Source of the DNA: DATKNA01 sp963755755
Lineage (GTDB): Bacteria; Actinomycetota; Actinomycetes; Actinomycetales; Kineosporiaceae
Assembly (NCBI GenBank): GCA_963755755.1
Contig: CAVWLJ010000020.1
Coordinates: 1-61,245 of the forward strand
Direction: 5' to 3'
Length of the DNA: 61,245 nucleotides
Shown here piece by piece: positions 35,128 through 44,531 of the stretch. Numbering within the stretch: position 1 is the stretch's first letter; each line of letters starts with the position of its first letter. The notes under the pieces are model-generated. The model did no database searches and was not told where the DNA came from. It saw only the letters and a program-made list of their open reading frames with translations. The position numbers and the translations under genes were made by a program.

Positions 35128-36453
35128 GTCCGCCTGGAGCAGGGTCACCGCCGGCGGCCACCAGGTGCCGTCGAGGGCAGGCGGCTCGGGCCAGTACAGA
35201 CGCAGGGCGAGGCTGAAGGGCCCCTTCGGGGTCGGGAGCCAGTTCGTGGCCTCCGAGCGCGGGGGGTCGACGGACAGGTGGATCGTCAGCGAGCCGTCGG
35301 AGGCGTGCCACAAAGGGTCGCGGTCCCCAACGGCGAGCACGCCGCGGTGACCGCCACCGAGAGCGTCGCCGTCGTGCACCGTGAGGGACCAGAAGGCGCG
35401 TGCCGGGGGAGCCGCGCCTGGTGCGAAGTGGAGCACGTAACTCTCCGCTCCGCTCAGCGCGGGCCCGTCGTCGTGCACGTGTGTCGTGTAGACGAGCCCG
35501 TCGGCGCGCGGCAAGGCGCCGAGACCGGTCCAGGCGAGCGCAGCGCGCTGCACGGGGTCCGACTGCCGGCGGGTGAGGTCGGAGGGACAGGCCCAGCCCC
35601 GGTTCACCGAGCTCAGCCGAGTCGCCGCCGCTTCCACCTGCGCCAGCCCTTCGGCCATACCCCGGGCGATATGCCGCACCAGCGTCCGATCGCCCCGGGA
35701 CCAGGCCGGGGGCCGGCCCGGCGCGACACCGAGAACCGACATCCGATCCACCCGGCTGTGGTCGGTGCGGTTGGCCGGGTTGCCTACGAGCAGCCGCGCG
35801 ACGCGGGTGAAGTACTCCATCGGCTCCATCCGCGCGACCTGGGTCACGGGCGAGGTCGGGTCCATCGCGGGCACGCTCGACGGGGCCGGGTCGGGCGGCG
35901 CTTCACCGGGCCACCGACTCAACGGGGTGAGGCGGATCTGCTCCTGCAGTCGACGGACGGTCGCGTGGTCCTCCGGCCCGTCCGAGCGGATGTGCCCGAC
36001 CAGCCATGCCCGCGACGTCGGTGACTGCACGACGTGCATTCCCTGCGGGAGGGGGCTGCGCCAGCCGGGCGGGGTCAGCACGACCTGGCGAGCCGAGGTC
36101 CCCGTGGTCCGCGTCCCGATACTGCCGAACACCGTCGTCCAGGCGTCGTACATCGGCATGGCGTAGTAGCGCCCGGCCGTGTCGGGAAAGGACAGCACCA
36201 GCGGCTCCGCGGAGAGGTCGAGCCAGGCCGACGACGTCAGGGTGTCGACGTTCGGGCTCAACAGCGGAGCCGATGCCGCGCGTGGGAAGCCCGGCATGTG
36301 AGCGAACTGGTTGACGGGAGCCCGTAGCGCCCCCGCGGTGGCGGTCGCCGTCAACTGCGCCCGGGCAACGTCCATGAGCACGAGCGGATAGGTGAGGACG
36401 AACGCCTCCGCGGCGATCGCGGTGGATCGGCGTGGCATGGGTGGACCCGGCAT
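35086..36453 (-). CDS. DUF1254/DUF1214 domain protein
   Basis: A 455-residue protein. The N-terminal DUF1254 domain (AEAFVLTYPLVLMDVARAQL, VNQFAHMPGFP, SAWLDLSAEPLVLSFPDTAG) runs to about residue 130. The C-terminal DUF1214 domain (AFWSLTVHDGDALGGG, NWLPTPKGPFSLALRLYWPE) runs from about residue 350. Known structures are beta-sandwich pairs of unknown function. No clear signal peptide follows the first Met. ATG 36453 has a distant GAGG; ATG 36438 is an alternative. The 3-prime end overlaps the convergent phosphoesterase gene. Confidence 0.88.
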   Translation of the reverse strand: MPGPPMPRRSTAIAAEAFVLTYPLVLMDVARAQLTATATAGALRAPVNQFAHMPGFPRAASAPLLSPNVDTLTSSAWLDLSAEPLVLSFPDTAGRYYAMPMYDAWTTVFGSIGTRTTGTSARQVVLTPPGWRSPLPQGMHVVQSPTSRAWLVGHIRSDGPEDHATVRRLQEQIRLTPLSRWPGEAPPDPAPSSVPAMDPTSPVTQVARMEPMEYFTRVARLLVGNPANRTDHSRVDRMSVLGVAPGRPPAWSRGDRTLVRHIARGMAEGLAQVEAAATRLSSVNRGWACPSDLTRRQSDPVQRAALAWTGLGALPRADGLVYTTHVHDDGPALSGAESYVLHFAPGAAPPARAFWSLTVHDGDALGGGHRGVLAVGDRDPLWHASDGSLTIHLSVDPPRSEATNWLPTPKGPFSLALRLYWPEPPALDGTWWPPAVTLLQADSRRESLAPPAATG

Positions 36454-36464
36454 CGGGAGTGACC

Positions 36465-37850
36465 TCACGTTGCCGGCGCCGGCACCACCGCCGCCGGGTC
36501 GACGCGCGAGCCGGTGCGCGATCGCGGCTCGACGGCCAGGAACTCGATGATCACCAGGGCGGCGAGCACGCCGGCGGTCAGCCAGAGGACGAGGCTGGGA
36601 GTCCGATAGCGCTCGAGGAGCAGGACGGCGAGAGCCGCGGCCACGACGATGCCGCGCAGGAGCGTGGCCCTGGGGGCGACCGAGCGGGTGACCCCTGCCA
36701 TCCGGGTGCCGAGCTGCCCGGTGCCCTTGGCGGCCGCGATCGCCGTCACGCACCACTGGCGCACGGTCGTCGCGGTCACCGAGGGGCCGGTGAGGAAGGC
36801 GCCGATCGCGGCGAAGAGGCCGATCAGGGCGAGGGAGCGGATCGCCTCGCGCAGGTAGCGGACGATGGTGTCGAAGATCACGGCGGCGGCGTCCTGCGGC
36901 AGCACGGTCGCAGGGACTCCCTGGAGGTAGCGCGACCGGGCGTACTGCAGCGCGAGGGCCATGACGAGCGCGGCGAGGCACACGCCCACGCCGGTCCAGA
37001 CGAAGGCCAGCCGATGGTTCGGCGCGAGGTAGATCCCCAGCCCCGCGAGCACCACGAGGATGAACGGCAGCCAGTAGCCGAGCGTGTTGAGCGCGTTGTA
37101 GGCCTTCTGCACCTTGCCGACGTCGGCCGACTGGAAGACCGTGAACGTGGCGTTCACGGCGGGGATCTTCTCGGCCAGGGTGAAGCCGCTGTCGACGAGG
37201 CGTTGCTTCACGACGGCGACGAGCGTGGCGACGTTGACGCTGACGGCGTTGCCCGAGACCGAGACGGAGCTCGACTGACCCGTGAGGGCGGCGACGAGCT
37301 GCTCGTGGGCGCTCCGGTTCGCCTGCTCCCAGGCCTGGGCGAAGACGTCGCTGCTGACCACCTGGGCGACCCGGTCCTGCGTGAACGACTTGACGCCGCT
37401 CGCGATCGGGCCGGCCAGCGCCTGCAGTTGGCTCCCCACGGCGGGAGGCACGATGTCGCGCGAGGCGATCGCGGTCAGGGCCTGGTTCGTGATGCCCTGG
37501 ACGTCGACGTACTGGAAGACCAGATTCGTGATGTTGGTGGTGACGGCCTGCTGGACGGCCGGGTCGTGGGCGAGCGGGGCGACGGTGTCGACGTAGCGGT
37601 CGGTGTCGGTCACCTCGCTGCGGGCCCAGACCGAGACGACCGAGAGCGGCGCGAGGATGCAGCTCAGGGCGATGAGCACCGTGGCCGCGACCCATCGCCA
37701 CCATCGCCGCGGCGCTCGGGGGGGCCCGCTGCGCTGGGGAGGGACAGCGCCCTGCTCCGCTCGCAGCCGGCTCACCTCCGCGCGCAGCCGTTCGAGCTCC
37801 GCGCGCTCGTCCAGGCCGAGCTCGGGGGTCTGCTCGGTGGAACTGGTCAT
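36465..37850 (-). CDS. Multi-pass membrane protein with N-terminal coiled coil
   Basis: A 461-residue protein. Residues 10-33 form a coiled-coil-like helix (DERAELERLRAEVSRLRAE). A membrane segment at about 51-72 leads to a 190-residue extracytoplasmic region rich in Thr, Val and Gln (VDTVAPLAHDPAVQQAVTTN). Then come about five or six membrane segments from residue 265 to 445, ending in a Pro/Ala tail. I cannot name the family, though the TDRYVDTVAPLAxDPAVQ stretch is shared by many actinobacterial membrane proteins. AGGGAGGCACC precedes ATG 37850. It starts a minus-strand pair with the DUF1254 gene. Confidence 0.8.
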   Translation of the reverse strand: MTSSTEQTPELGLDERAELERLRAEVSRLRAEQGAVPPQRSGPPRAPRRWWRWVAATVLIALSCILAPLSVVSVWARSEVTDTDRYVDTVAPLAHDPAVQQAVTTNITNLVFQYVDVQGITNQALTAIASRDIVPPAVGSQLQALAGPIASGVKSFTQDRVAQVVSSDVFAQAWEQANRSAHEQLVAALTGQSSSVSVSGNAVSVNVATLVAVVKQRLVDSGFTLAEKIPAVNATFTVFQSADVGKVQKAYNALNTLGYWLPFILVVLAGLGIYLAPNHRLAFVWTGVGVCLAALVMALALQYARSRYLQGVPATVLPQDAAAVIFDTIVRYLREAIRSLALIGLFAAIGAFLTGPSVTATTVRQWCVTAIAAAKGTGQLGTRMAGVTRSVAPRATLLRGIVVAAALAVLLLERYRTPSLVLWLTAGVLAALVIIEFLAVEPRSRTGSRVDPAAVVPAPAT

Positions 37851-37912
37851 GGTGCCTCCCTCGGGTGCCCGCGATCGGCTCGCGACGGCCCATTGGTCCG
37901 TTGGGGCGGGTG

Positions 37913-38323
37913 TCAGCAGCCGGATCCGACCGTCGCGCGCAGAGTCCCGATCGACGTTCGTAGTTGCTCGAGGCTGGTTCCCACCTGGCTCAGGGCGGTG
38001 GCGCTGGGATTCGCCCTGATGCCGGCCACGCTGCTCTGCAGTTGGGTCACCGCGGATCGGACGGCGTCGACCTGGGGTTGCTGGTCGGCCTTGACGTCCG
38101 CGCGCAGGTTGTCGAGGTCGGTCTGCAGCTGCGCGAGCCCGCTCCCGACCGCGACCATGCCGTTCTCGCTGAGGTTGACGTTGCGCAGGTCCTCCACGGA
38201 CGCGCGGACGCTGTCCACGCGGTCGCAGGTGGCCGCCTGGCTGGACTGCCCGCAGGCGGCGACGCCGACGGCGATACCGGCGACCAGCAACACCGAGGTG
38301 ATCTTTCTCCGCGTGCCTGTCAT
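37913..38323 (-). CDS. Putative lipoprotein with coiled coil
   Basis: A 136-residue protein. The basic start MTGTRRKITSVLLVAG leads to a lipobox ending VGVAAC, with Cys 24 the likely lipidated residue. The rest is a long alpha helix (SVRASVEDLRNVNLSENG, LAQLQTDLDNLRADVKADQ) with heptad-like Leu spacing, ending in another Cys. It should sit on the outer face of the membrane as a helical lipoprotein. It falls between the RDD gene and the coiled-coil membrane gene, so it may act with them. Confidence 0.78.
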   Translation of the reverse strand: MTGTRRKITSVLLVAGIAVGVAACGQSSQAATCDRVDSVRASVEDLRNVNLSENGMVAVGSGLAQLQTDLDNLRADVKADQQPQVDAVRSAVTQLQSSVAGIRANPSATALSQVGTSLEQLRTSIGTLRATVGSGC

Positions 38324-38338
38324 GCCGGAATGCTCCGC

Positions 38339-38974
38339 CTACATGAGGCTCCTGCCGTCCTCCGTGCCGGATGAGCGGGGCGCCCGATCGAGGCCTTCGG
38401 CGTGTTGACGGGGGAGCGGTGCCTGGAAGGACGCGGGCGCCTCGTCGCCACCGAGCCAGTCGTAGACGACCGACGTCCGGAGCACGGCGTCCTGCAGGGA
38501 CCGGTTCTCCCGCGACACGGCGACCCAGAGGACGCCGATCGGGAACACGACGCACACCACCGACCGTAGGAAGGCGCCGCCGAGGCGCAGTCGGCCGAAC
38601 GGGCCGACGACCCGCAAGCCCAGGAGGTGCTTGCCGTAGGAGCGACCCGTCGTCCCCCACGTCGCCGTGAGGTACAGCACCGCCGTGACGCCGCCCAGCA
38701 CGAGCATGAGCAGGAACGACGGCGTCGGGAAGGTGAAGGCCCAGCTCCTCCACAAGAAGCGGACCGCCGAGACCCCCAGGTACCCCAGGACGAGGACGGC
38801 GGCCACGACCGCGACGTCCACGGTGTCCGCCAGCGCCCGGGTGACGATGCCGGCGCGTCGCCCCTGCAGGGGTCTGGCCCGGGAGGGAACCGCCGACCCG
38901 GGCAGCGCCGGCGTGGTGGGGATGGCGAAGCGCGACGGGCCGCCGCCTCCGCCGTGCGGCTCCTCAGTCAGCAC
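38339..38974 (-). CDS. RDD family membrane protein
   Basis: A 211-residue protein. A Pro/Arg-rich N-terminus of about 40 residues precedes RAGIVTRALADTVDVAVVAA, where the Arg and Asp residues give the RDD family its name. Three or four membrane segments follow (about 55-72, 85-103, 138-158), with GTTGRSYGKHLLGLRVVGP between the second and third. A charged His/Arg-rich tail ends the chain. GTG 38974 overlaps the end of the repeat protein gene by 11 bases, so both are co-translated. Role in envelope traffic or transport is inferred only. Confidence 0.85.
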   Translation of the reverse strand: MLTEEPHGGGGGPSRFAIPTTPALPGSAVPSRARPLQGRRAGIVTRALADTVDVAVVAAVLVLGYLGVSAVRFLWRSWAFTFPTPSFLLMLVLGGVTAVLYLTATWGTTGRSYGKHLLGLRVVGPFGRLRLGGAFLRSVVCVVFPIGVLWVAVSRENRSLQDAVLRTSVVYDWLGGDEAPASFQAPLPRQHAEGLDRAPRSSGTEDGRSLM

Positions 38975-39815
38975 CGTTGCCTCCCGCGGGAACGTCCGCT
39001 GGTTTCGCCGACCCGTTCTCGTGCGCGCGGTCCCGGCCGGACCTGCGGCGCATCAGCATCCGGTCGACGAGCCCGGCGAGCGCCTGATCCGCGTCCATGC
39101 TCCTGGTCCGCACCCCGCGCAGGCCTCCGAGGCGACCGAACCGGTGGACTCGCGGATGATCCGCGGCAGGTCGATGCCGTCGACGACGTACTCGGCGAGC
39201 CCGATCAGGTCGACGCGCTGGGCGACGACGGCGTTGAAGTCGATGCGGTCGAGGATCGCGTCGATGTCGAGGCGGGCGGCGATGGGGTCGAGGTCGACGC
39301 GTTGGGCGACGACGGCGTTGAGGTCGATGCGGTCGAGGATCGCGTCGATGTCGAGGCGGGCGGCGATGGGGTCGAGGTCGACGCGTTCGGCGACGACGGC
39401 GTTGAGGTCGATGCGGTCCAGGATCTTCTCGATGTCGAGCCGAGCCGCGGCCGCGTCGAGGTCGAGGCGTGCGGCCACGGCGTCGAGGTCCACCCGGTGC
39501 AGCACGAGCGCCGTCAGGTCGACCTGGTCCAGCACGAAGTCGAGGACCACGGGGATCAGCGGCCCTCAGCAGCTCCTCGACACGCAGCCGGACCTGCTCA
39601 CGCGCGCGCCGCCCCTGCCGCTGCTGGTCGCGAACGGCGGAGACGACGGCGCGCGGCGCGGTCGCCGCTCCGACCGTGGCGGCGGCACGCACGATCGGCA
39701 GCGCCCGACGGGCGGGCCGCCGTGCGAGCCGGGCCGCCAACCGGACGCCGGCCACCGTCGCACCGGCCGCCACGTCCAGGGCGGCGAGTGAGGTTGCCGA
39801 ACTGCTCTGTGCCAT
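38964..39815 (-). CDS. Nonapeptide-repeat membrane-associated protein (two frameshifts)
   Basis: Joined, this is about 283 residues. A hydrophobic N-terminus (LAALDVAAGATVAGVRLAAR) with basic stretches comes first. Then about 12 repeats of nine to ten residues follow the form hDhxxhhxR, for example VDLDPIAAR, LDIDAILDR and IDLNAVVAQR. A short basic tail follows (MLMRRRSGRDRAHENG). The breaks are at about 39558 (an extra G) and about 39125 (one missing base). Such Asp/Arg-anchored repeats occur next to RDD proteins in actinobacteria and have no known function. ATG 39815 has GGAG upstream. Confidence 0.75.
   Translation of the reverse strand: MAQSSSATSLAALDVAAGATVAGVRLAARLARRPARRALPIVRAAATVGAATAPRAVVSAVRDQQRQGRRAREQVRLRVEELLRAADPRGPRLRAGPGRPDGARAAPGGPRRRGRTPRPRRGRGSARHREDPGPHRPQRRRRRTRRPRPHRRPPRHRRDPRPHRPQRRRRPTRRPRPHRRPPRHRRDPRPHRLQRRRRPARRPDRARRVRRRRHRPAADHPRVHRFGRLGGLRGVRTRSMDADQALAGLVDRMLMRRRSGRDRAHENGSAKPADVPAGGNGAD
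39212..39463. repeat. 84-bp tandem repeat inside the nonapeptide-repeat gene
   Basis: The sequence starting GACGCG recurs at 39212, 39296 and 39380, so the period is 84 bases or 28 codons (9+9+10 residues). The first two units differ at only a few bases; the third diverges after about 45 bases. It is coding on the minus strand, and recent duplication of three nonapeptide units explains it. Confidence 0.85.
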
Positions 39816-39980
39816 GACGTCTCCTCGCCGCCCGGCGGTGGGCGCCGCACGGCCACGGGCGGACTGCCCGCCGCCGGTCAGGCTAGGCGGGCCGAGCGCA
39901 CCGGGACTCACCCGCAGTGGGGGGTGCGACCGGCCCGGCCGACGGCGGCGTCCCCGCACTCCGAGGCGTCTGTCGCCGCC

Positions 39981-40003
39981 GCGTCATTCGGTGCGGATGA
40001 CGC
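39981..40003. promoter_or_regulatory. Inverted repeat GCGTCAT-N9-ATGACGC
   Basis: A perfect 7-bp dyad with a 9-base spacer (TCGGTGCGG), in the divergent region, 114 bases before the SHOCT gene. Candidate operator. Confidence 0.4.
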
Positions 40004-40040
40004 GGCCCGTCCCTTCGGCCGTCCAGCCTGGGTCGCGGTA

Positions 40041-40075
40041 GCGACGGTCGCCTCGGCGCGCGCAACGACCGTCGC
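40041..40075. promoter_or_regulatory. 10-bp inverted repeat before the SHOCT gene
   Basis: GCGACGGTCG at 40041-40050 is exactly complementary to CGACCGTCGC at 40066-40075, with a 15-base spacer. It is 42 bases before the SHOCT ATG, overlapping the likely promoter. Candidate operator or mRNA-leader hairpin. Confidence 0.5.
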
Positions 40076-40116
40076 CTGCATCCACGAACAGCAGCACGAG
40101 CGAGGAGGGCGCGATC

Positions 40117-40459
40117 ATGCCCGGTCTCATCCGCGGGGTGGCCCGCACGGCGGTCATCGCCGGCACCGCGACGGCCGTCTCCAACCGCGTGTCCCGCCGG
40201 CAGGCGGGGCGATGGGCGGCCCAGGAACAGACGCAGTACGAGCACGAGGCCTACCAGCAGCAGCAGGCCCAGCAGCAGTACGCGCCCCCGCCGCAGCAGT
40301 ACGCTGCGCCGCCGCCCGCGGCGGCGCCCGCCGCCCCCGGCCTCGACCTCGATGGAGGAGAAGCTGGCGCAGCTCAAGCAGCTGGCCCAGCTGAAGGACC
40401 AGGGCGTGCTCACGGAGCTGGAGTTCGAACAGCAGAAGGCACGCATCCTCGCGTCCTGA
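40117..40459 (+). CDS. SHOCT-domain protein (one +1 frameshift)
   Basis: Joined, this is 113 residues. An N-terminal segment (MPGLIRGVARTAVIAGTATA) precedes a low-complexity Gln/Pro/Ala region (residues about 45-75, with QQQQAQQQYAPPPQQ). The C-terminal SHOCT helices are EEKLAQLKQLAQLKDQGVLT and EFEQQKARILAS. The frame breaks at GACCTCGATGG near 40351; removing one G joins PGLDL to MEEKLAQL. GAGGAGGG precedes ATG 40117. It resembles the SHOCT gene at 8442 only at the C-terminus. An envelope-linked stress role is inferred. Confidence 0.8.
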
Positions 40460-40502
40460 GCGAGCGGCCCGATCTGGTCAGGCCCCATTTGAGAGGACAA
40501 CC

Positions 40503-41807
40503 ATGCGACGGATCGGCCGGCACGGCCCCGGGGTCGCGCGTCCGCGGGCGGTTGCCGTGATCGGTGTCGCGCTTGCCGCGCTGGCACTGGCGGGATGCTC
40601 CGGCGGCGGGTCGTCGGGTATCGCACCGACCCGCACGGCCTCCGCCGGCCTGCCCGGCGCCACCCGGACGCCCGGCGTCTCCCGCACCGCCTCCGCAGGG
40701 GCGCCCGGATCGTCACCGGTGGAGCGACCGGTGGAGCGACCGGCACGGCCTCCGACACGTCGTCCGGCACCGGGTCCGCCTCGAGCACGTCGGCGCCCGC
40801 CGCGGGGACGACGACCACGGCGACCACGACGCAGACGCGTACGGAGACGGCGACCCAGACGCGCACACAGACCGCGACGACGACCGCGACCACGACCGCC
40901 ACGACGACTGCCACGGGCTCGTCGACCGCGCCGGCGGCTGCGGTATCGCCCACACCCACCGCCGCGGCGTCGCCCGCGGCCGGCGCGACGAGCGGCACCG
41001 AGGCCGAGACGTCGGGGGAGGTCCCCTGGTGGGCGTGGGCACTGCTCGCCCTCGTGGTGGCGGGTCTCGTCGCCGCCATGGTCCTGACGCAGCGCCGGCG
41101 TCGGCGGGCCGTCGAGGCGTGGGACCAGGCCCAGGCCGACGCCGAGGACAGCGCGCTGTGGCTGCACGACCGGGTCCTCCCGCCGGTGCTGGCCGATCCC
41201 AGCCCCGCGACCACCGCGGCGGCGTGGTCGGCCGCGCGCCCGCGCTTCCTCGAGCTCGACGAGCAGTTGACGGCGCTCGGGCGGAACGCACCGGACGAGG
41301 AGCGGCGCGCCGCGGTCGTCGCGCTCCGGTCGGCCCTCGCCGACACCGCGATCGCCCTCGACACGCGCGCGTCCGCCGCCACCCGCCAGGCGTGGGCAGC
41401 GGCGCAGGCCCAGGCCGAACTCGCCGCCGAGCGGCTCGCCCACGTCCTCGCCTACGACGCACCCCTCGGCGTCCCGGGTAGGAGCCCCTACGACGCCGGG
41501 TATCCGGCACCACAGGGCGCGGCCTACGTCGCGCCGTACGACGACGGCTACGGCACGGGTCCCGAGGCCGCTCGCCTCCGTGCTCGCCGCGCCCGCACCT
41601 GTGGCCCCGGCACCGCGCCCCGTACCACCGGAGGACGCGTCGGCCGAGGCGGACGCCGAGGCACGCGGAACGGTCCCGCCCCTGCCACGCCCGGCTCCGC
41701 CGACGGGCACCCCGCCTGCCTCGACGTTCCCCGACGACGTCAACGGGTCATCCGGCGAGGAGGACGCCGGTGGCGGCGGCGGCAGACACGTTCGACCTCA
41801 TGACTGA
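40503..41807 (+). CDS. Membrane-anchored protein with Thr-rich linker (two frameshifts)
   Basis: Joined, this is about 434 residues. A signal or lipobox stretch (VIGVALAALALAGC) is followed by a Gly/Ser/Thr-rich extracytoplasmic linker containing repeated TATTTATTT units. Then comes one membrane segment (VPWWAWALLALVVAGLVAAM), a basic stop (QRRRRR), and a cytoplasmic helical part (AWDQAQADAEDSALWLHDRV) ending in a Pro/Ala/Glu tail. Breaks occur at about 40705 (one missing base in the linker) and 41568 (one extra C). I do not recognise the family. The layout, lipid anchor plus long linker plus TM, would span from outer face to cytoplasm. Confidence 0.65.
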
Positions 41808-44531
41808 TGAGGATGTCGCCGGGGCGGAGCGCCGACGACTGCGGGAGGCCGACGCCGGAGTGCCGTGGCGCCAGTGGGGCCCGTACGTCAGCGCACGGCA
41901 GTGGGGCACCGTCCGCGAGGACGACAGCGCGGACGGCGCCGCCTGGTTCGCCGTCCCCCACGACCACGCGCGGTCCCGCGCCTACCGCTGGGGCGAGGAC
42001 GGGATCGCGGGCGTCTGCGACGACCAGCAGATCCTGTGCCTCGCGCCGGCTCTCTGGAACGGGCGCGATCCCATCCTCAAGGAGCGGCTCTTCGGGCTGA
42101 GCGGCCCCGAGGGCAACCACGGCGAGGACGCCAAGGAGTACTGGTTCCACCGGGACAGCACGCCGACGCACTCGTACCTGAGCTTCCTCTACAAGTACCC
42201 GCTGCGGGAGTTCCCCTACCTCGACCTCGTGCGGACCAACGGTGCCCGCGGGCTCGGCGAGTTCGAGTACGAGCTGCTGGACACCGGGGTGTTCGACGAC
42301 GGGCGCTACGTCGACGTCCACGTGGAGTACGCCAAGGCCGCGCCCGAGGACCTGGTGATGCGGGTGACGGTGCACAACCGGGGGCCCGAGCCCGCCACCG
42401 TGCACGTCCTGCCGACGCTCTGGTTCCGCAACACGTGGGCGTGGTCGGACGGGTCCGACGCCGACCTGCAGGAGCGTCCGCGACTGCGGGCCGCGCAGGG
42501 CCGCCGACGGCGTCGCGGTGGTCGACGTGGAGGACGCGCGGCTCGGCCGCCGCCGGTGGATGTGCGGCGGTGCGCCACAGGTGCTCTTCACGGAGAACGA
42601 GACGAACAGCGAGCGGCTGTTCGGCACCGAGAACGACTCGCCGTACGTCAAGGACGGGATCGGGCGGTACGTGGTCGAGGGCGACGGCGACGCCGTCAAC
42701 CCCGAGGGCCACGGCACGAAGGCGGCCGCGCACTACGTGCTCGACGTCCCGGCGGGCGGCTCGGCCGCCGTCCGGCTCCGGCTCACCGACACCGAGGTCG
42801 CCACGGCCACGTTCGAGGCGGACGTCGACGCGCTGATCGACGCCCGGCGGGAGGAGTCGGACGCCTTCTACGCCGAGATGATCGCACCCGAGCTGGGTGC
42901 CGGCGAACGTGACGTGGTCCGCCGGGCGCTGGCGGGCATGCTCTGGTCGAAGCAGTACTACGCCTACGACGTCGACCGCTGGCTGCACGAGCACGGCCCG
43001 GACGCGGCGGGCCTGCGGAACGCGGACTGGCCGCACCTGCGCGCCGCGGACGTCATCTCCATGCCGGACACCTGGGAGTACCCGTGGTTCGCGGCGTGGG
43101 ATCTCGCCTTCCACTGCCTCCCGCTGGCGATGGTCGACGCGGCGTTCGCCAAGCAGCAGCTCGGCCTGCTCCTCGAGCGGCGCTATCAGCACCCCAACGG
43201 GCAGATCCCGGCGTACGAGTGGAACTTCTCCGACGTCAACCCGCCCGTCCACGGCTGGGCCACGTATTTCATCTACCAGCTGGAGAAGAGCCGCACCGGG
43301 CAGGGCGACGTCCGGTGGCTGGAGAACCAGTTCCACAAGCTCGCGAAGAATTTCGCCTGGTGGGTCAACCGCAAGGACCCCGACGGCAACAACGTGTTCC
43401 AGGGCGGATTCCTCGGCCTGGACAACATCGGGGTCTTCGACCGCAGCGCACCGCTGCCGACCGGCGGCACGCTCGACCAGGCCGACGGGACCGCCTGGAT
43501 GGCGCTGTACTGCCAGACGATGCTCCAGATCGCGCTCGAGCTCGCCGAGCACGACCCGGTCTACGTCGAGCAGGCCGCCGACTACCTCGAGCACTTCGGG
43601 TGGATCGCGCTCGCCGTCCGGGGCGGGGCCCGCGGAGCGTCGATGTGGGACGAGGACGACGGCTTCTTCTACGACCTGCTCCGGCTGCCGGACGGATCGT
43701 CCACCCGGCTCGCCGTCCGGTCGCTCGTCGGGTTGCTCCCGCTGGCGGCGACCACCGTGATCGGCGCCGACGTCGCGGCCCGGTTCCCCGAGCTCGTCGA
43801 CGTCGGGCGGGAGTTCGTCCAGCGGCACGCCGGTGGGCCGTCGCTGCAGGCGATCAGTGCCCACCGGGGACGGCGTGGCGGCTTCCTGCTGGCGATGTTC
43901 GACGAGACACAGCTGCGCCGCATCCTCACCCGGATGCTCGACGAGGACGAGTTCCTCGGGCCCTACGGCATCAGGTCGGTGTCCAAGGTGCACGCCGAGC
44001 ACCCCTACGAGTTCCGCGTGGGGCCGGAGACCTTCCGCGTCAGGTACGCGCCGGCGGAGTCCGACACCGGCATGTTCGGCGGCAACTCCAACTGGCGCGG
44101 GCCGGTCTGGTTCCCGATCAACGCGCTGCTGATCCGGGCGCTGCTGAACCTGTACGCCTTCTACGGCGACGACTTCCGGGTCGAGTGCCCCACCGGGTCG
44201 GGCAAGGAGCTCACGCTCTACGAGGTCGCACGCGAGATCTCCGACCGGCTGACCCGGACGTTCCTGCGCGGCCCCGACGGCCGGCGCCCGGTGTACGGCG
44301 GCATCCGGCTGTTCCAGGAGGACCCGCACTGGCGCGACCTGCTCGTCTTCCCCGAGTACGTGCACGGTGACAACGGCGCCGGCCTCGGGGCCAGCCACCA
44401 GACCGGGTGGACCGGGCTGGTCGCCGTCTTCCCCCAACTGTTCGCCGTGACGCGACCCGAGGACATCGCCGCTACCGGTCTCTGGGGATCCTCCGCGCCA
44501 GGTGCAGGGGACGGTGGAGGAGGTCCCGTGA
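41770..44531 (+). CDS. MGH1-type glucosidase (GH63-like clan; frameshifts)
   Basis: About 920 residues. The start QWGPYVSARQWGTVREDDSA and the motifs KERLFGLSGPEGNHGEDAKE and SNWRGPVWFPINALL are hallmarks of the MGH1-like glucosidase group, which hydrolyses alpha-glucosides in an (alpha/alpha)6 barrel. GTG 41770 has AGGAGG at 41758-41763. One break at 42498-42500 (CAGGGCC, one extra G) splits the chain. A second probable extra G at 44484-44487 would end it at TGA 44529-44531, overlapping the GTG of the next gene. As printed, the frame runs on into that gene. Likely cytoplasmic. Confidence 0.82.

Larger units (their letters stand above)
39816..40116. promoter_or_regulatory. Divergent intergenic region, no gene
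   Basis: The 301 bases between the divergent repeat-protein gene and the SHOCT gene hold no convincing ORF. They contain two inverted repeats: GCGTCAT/ATGACGC at 39981-40003 and a 10-bp pair at 40041-40075. Promoters for both genes should lie here. Confidence 0.6.

Noticed and set aside
39212..39463. Repeats that could suggest a CRISPR or minisatellite
   Set aside because: The period is 84 bases with no unique spacers and a multiple of three, and the repeats lie in frame inside a coding region.
40595..41803. An independent gene in the Thr-rich frame starting at 40595
   Set aside because: Its start is inside the signal-bearing frame and lacks a ribosome site; it reads naturally as the continuation after a missing base near 40705.
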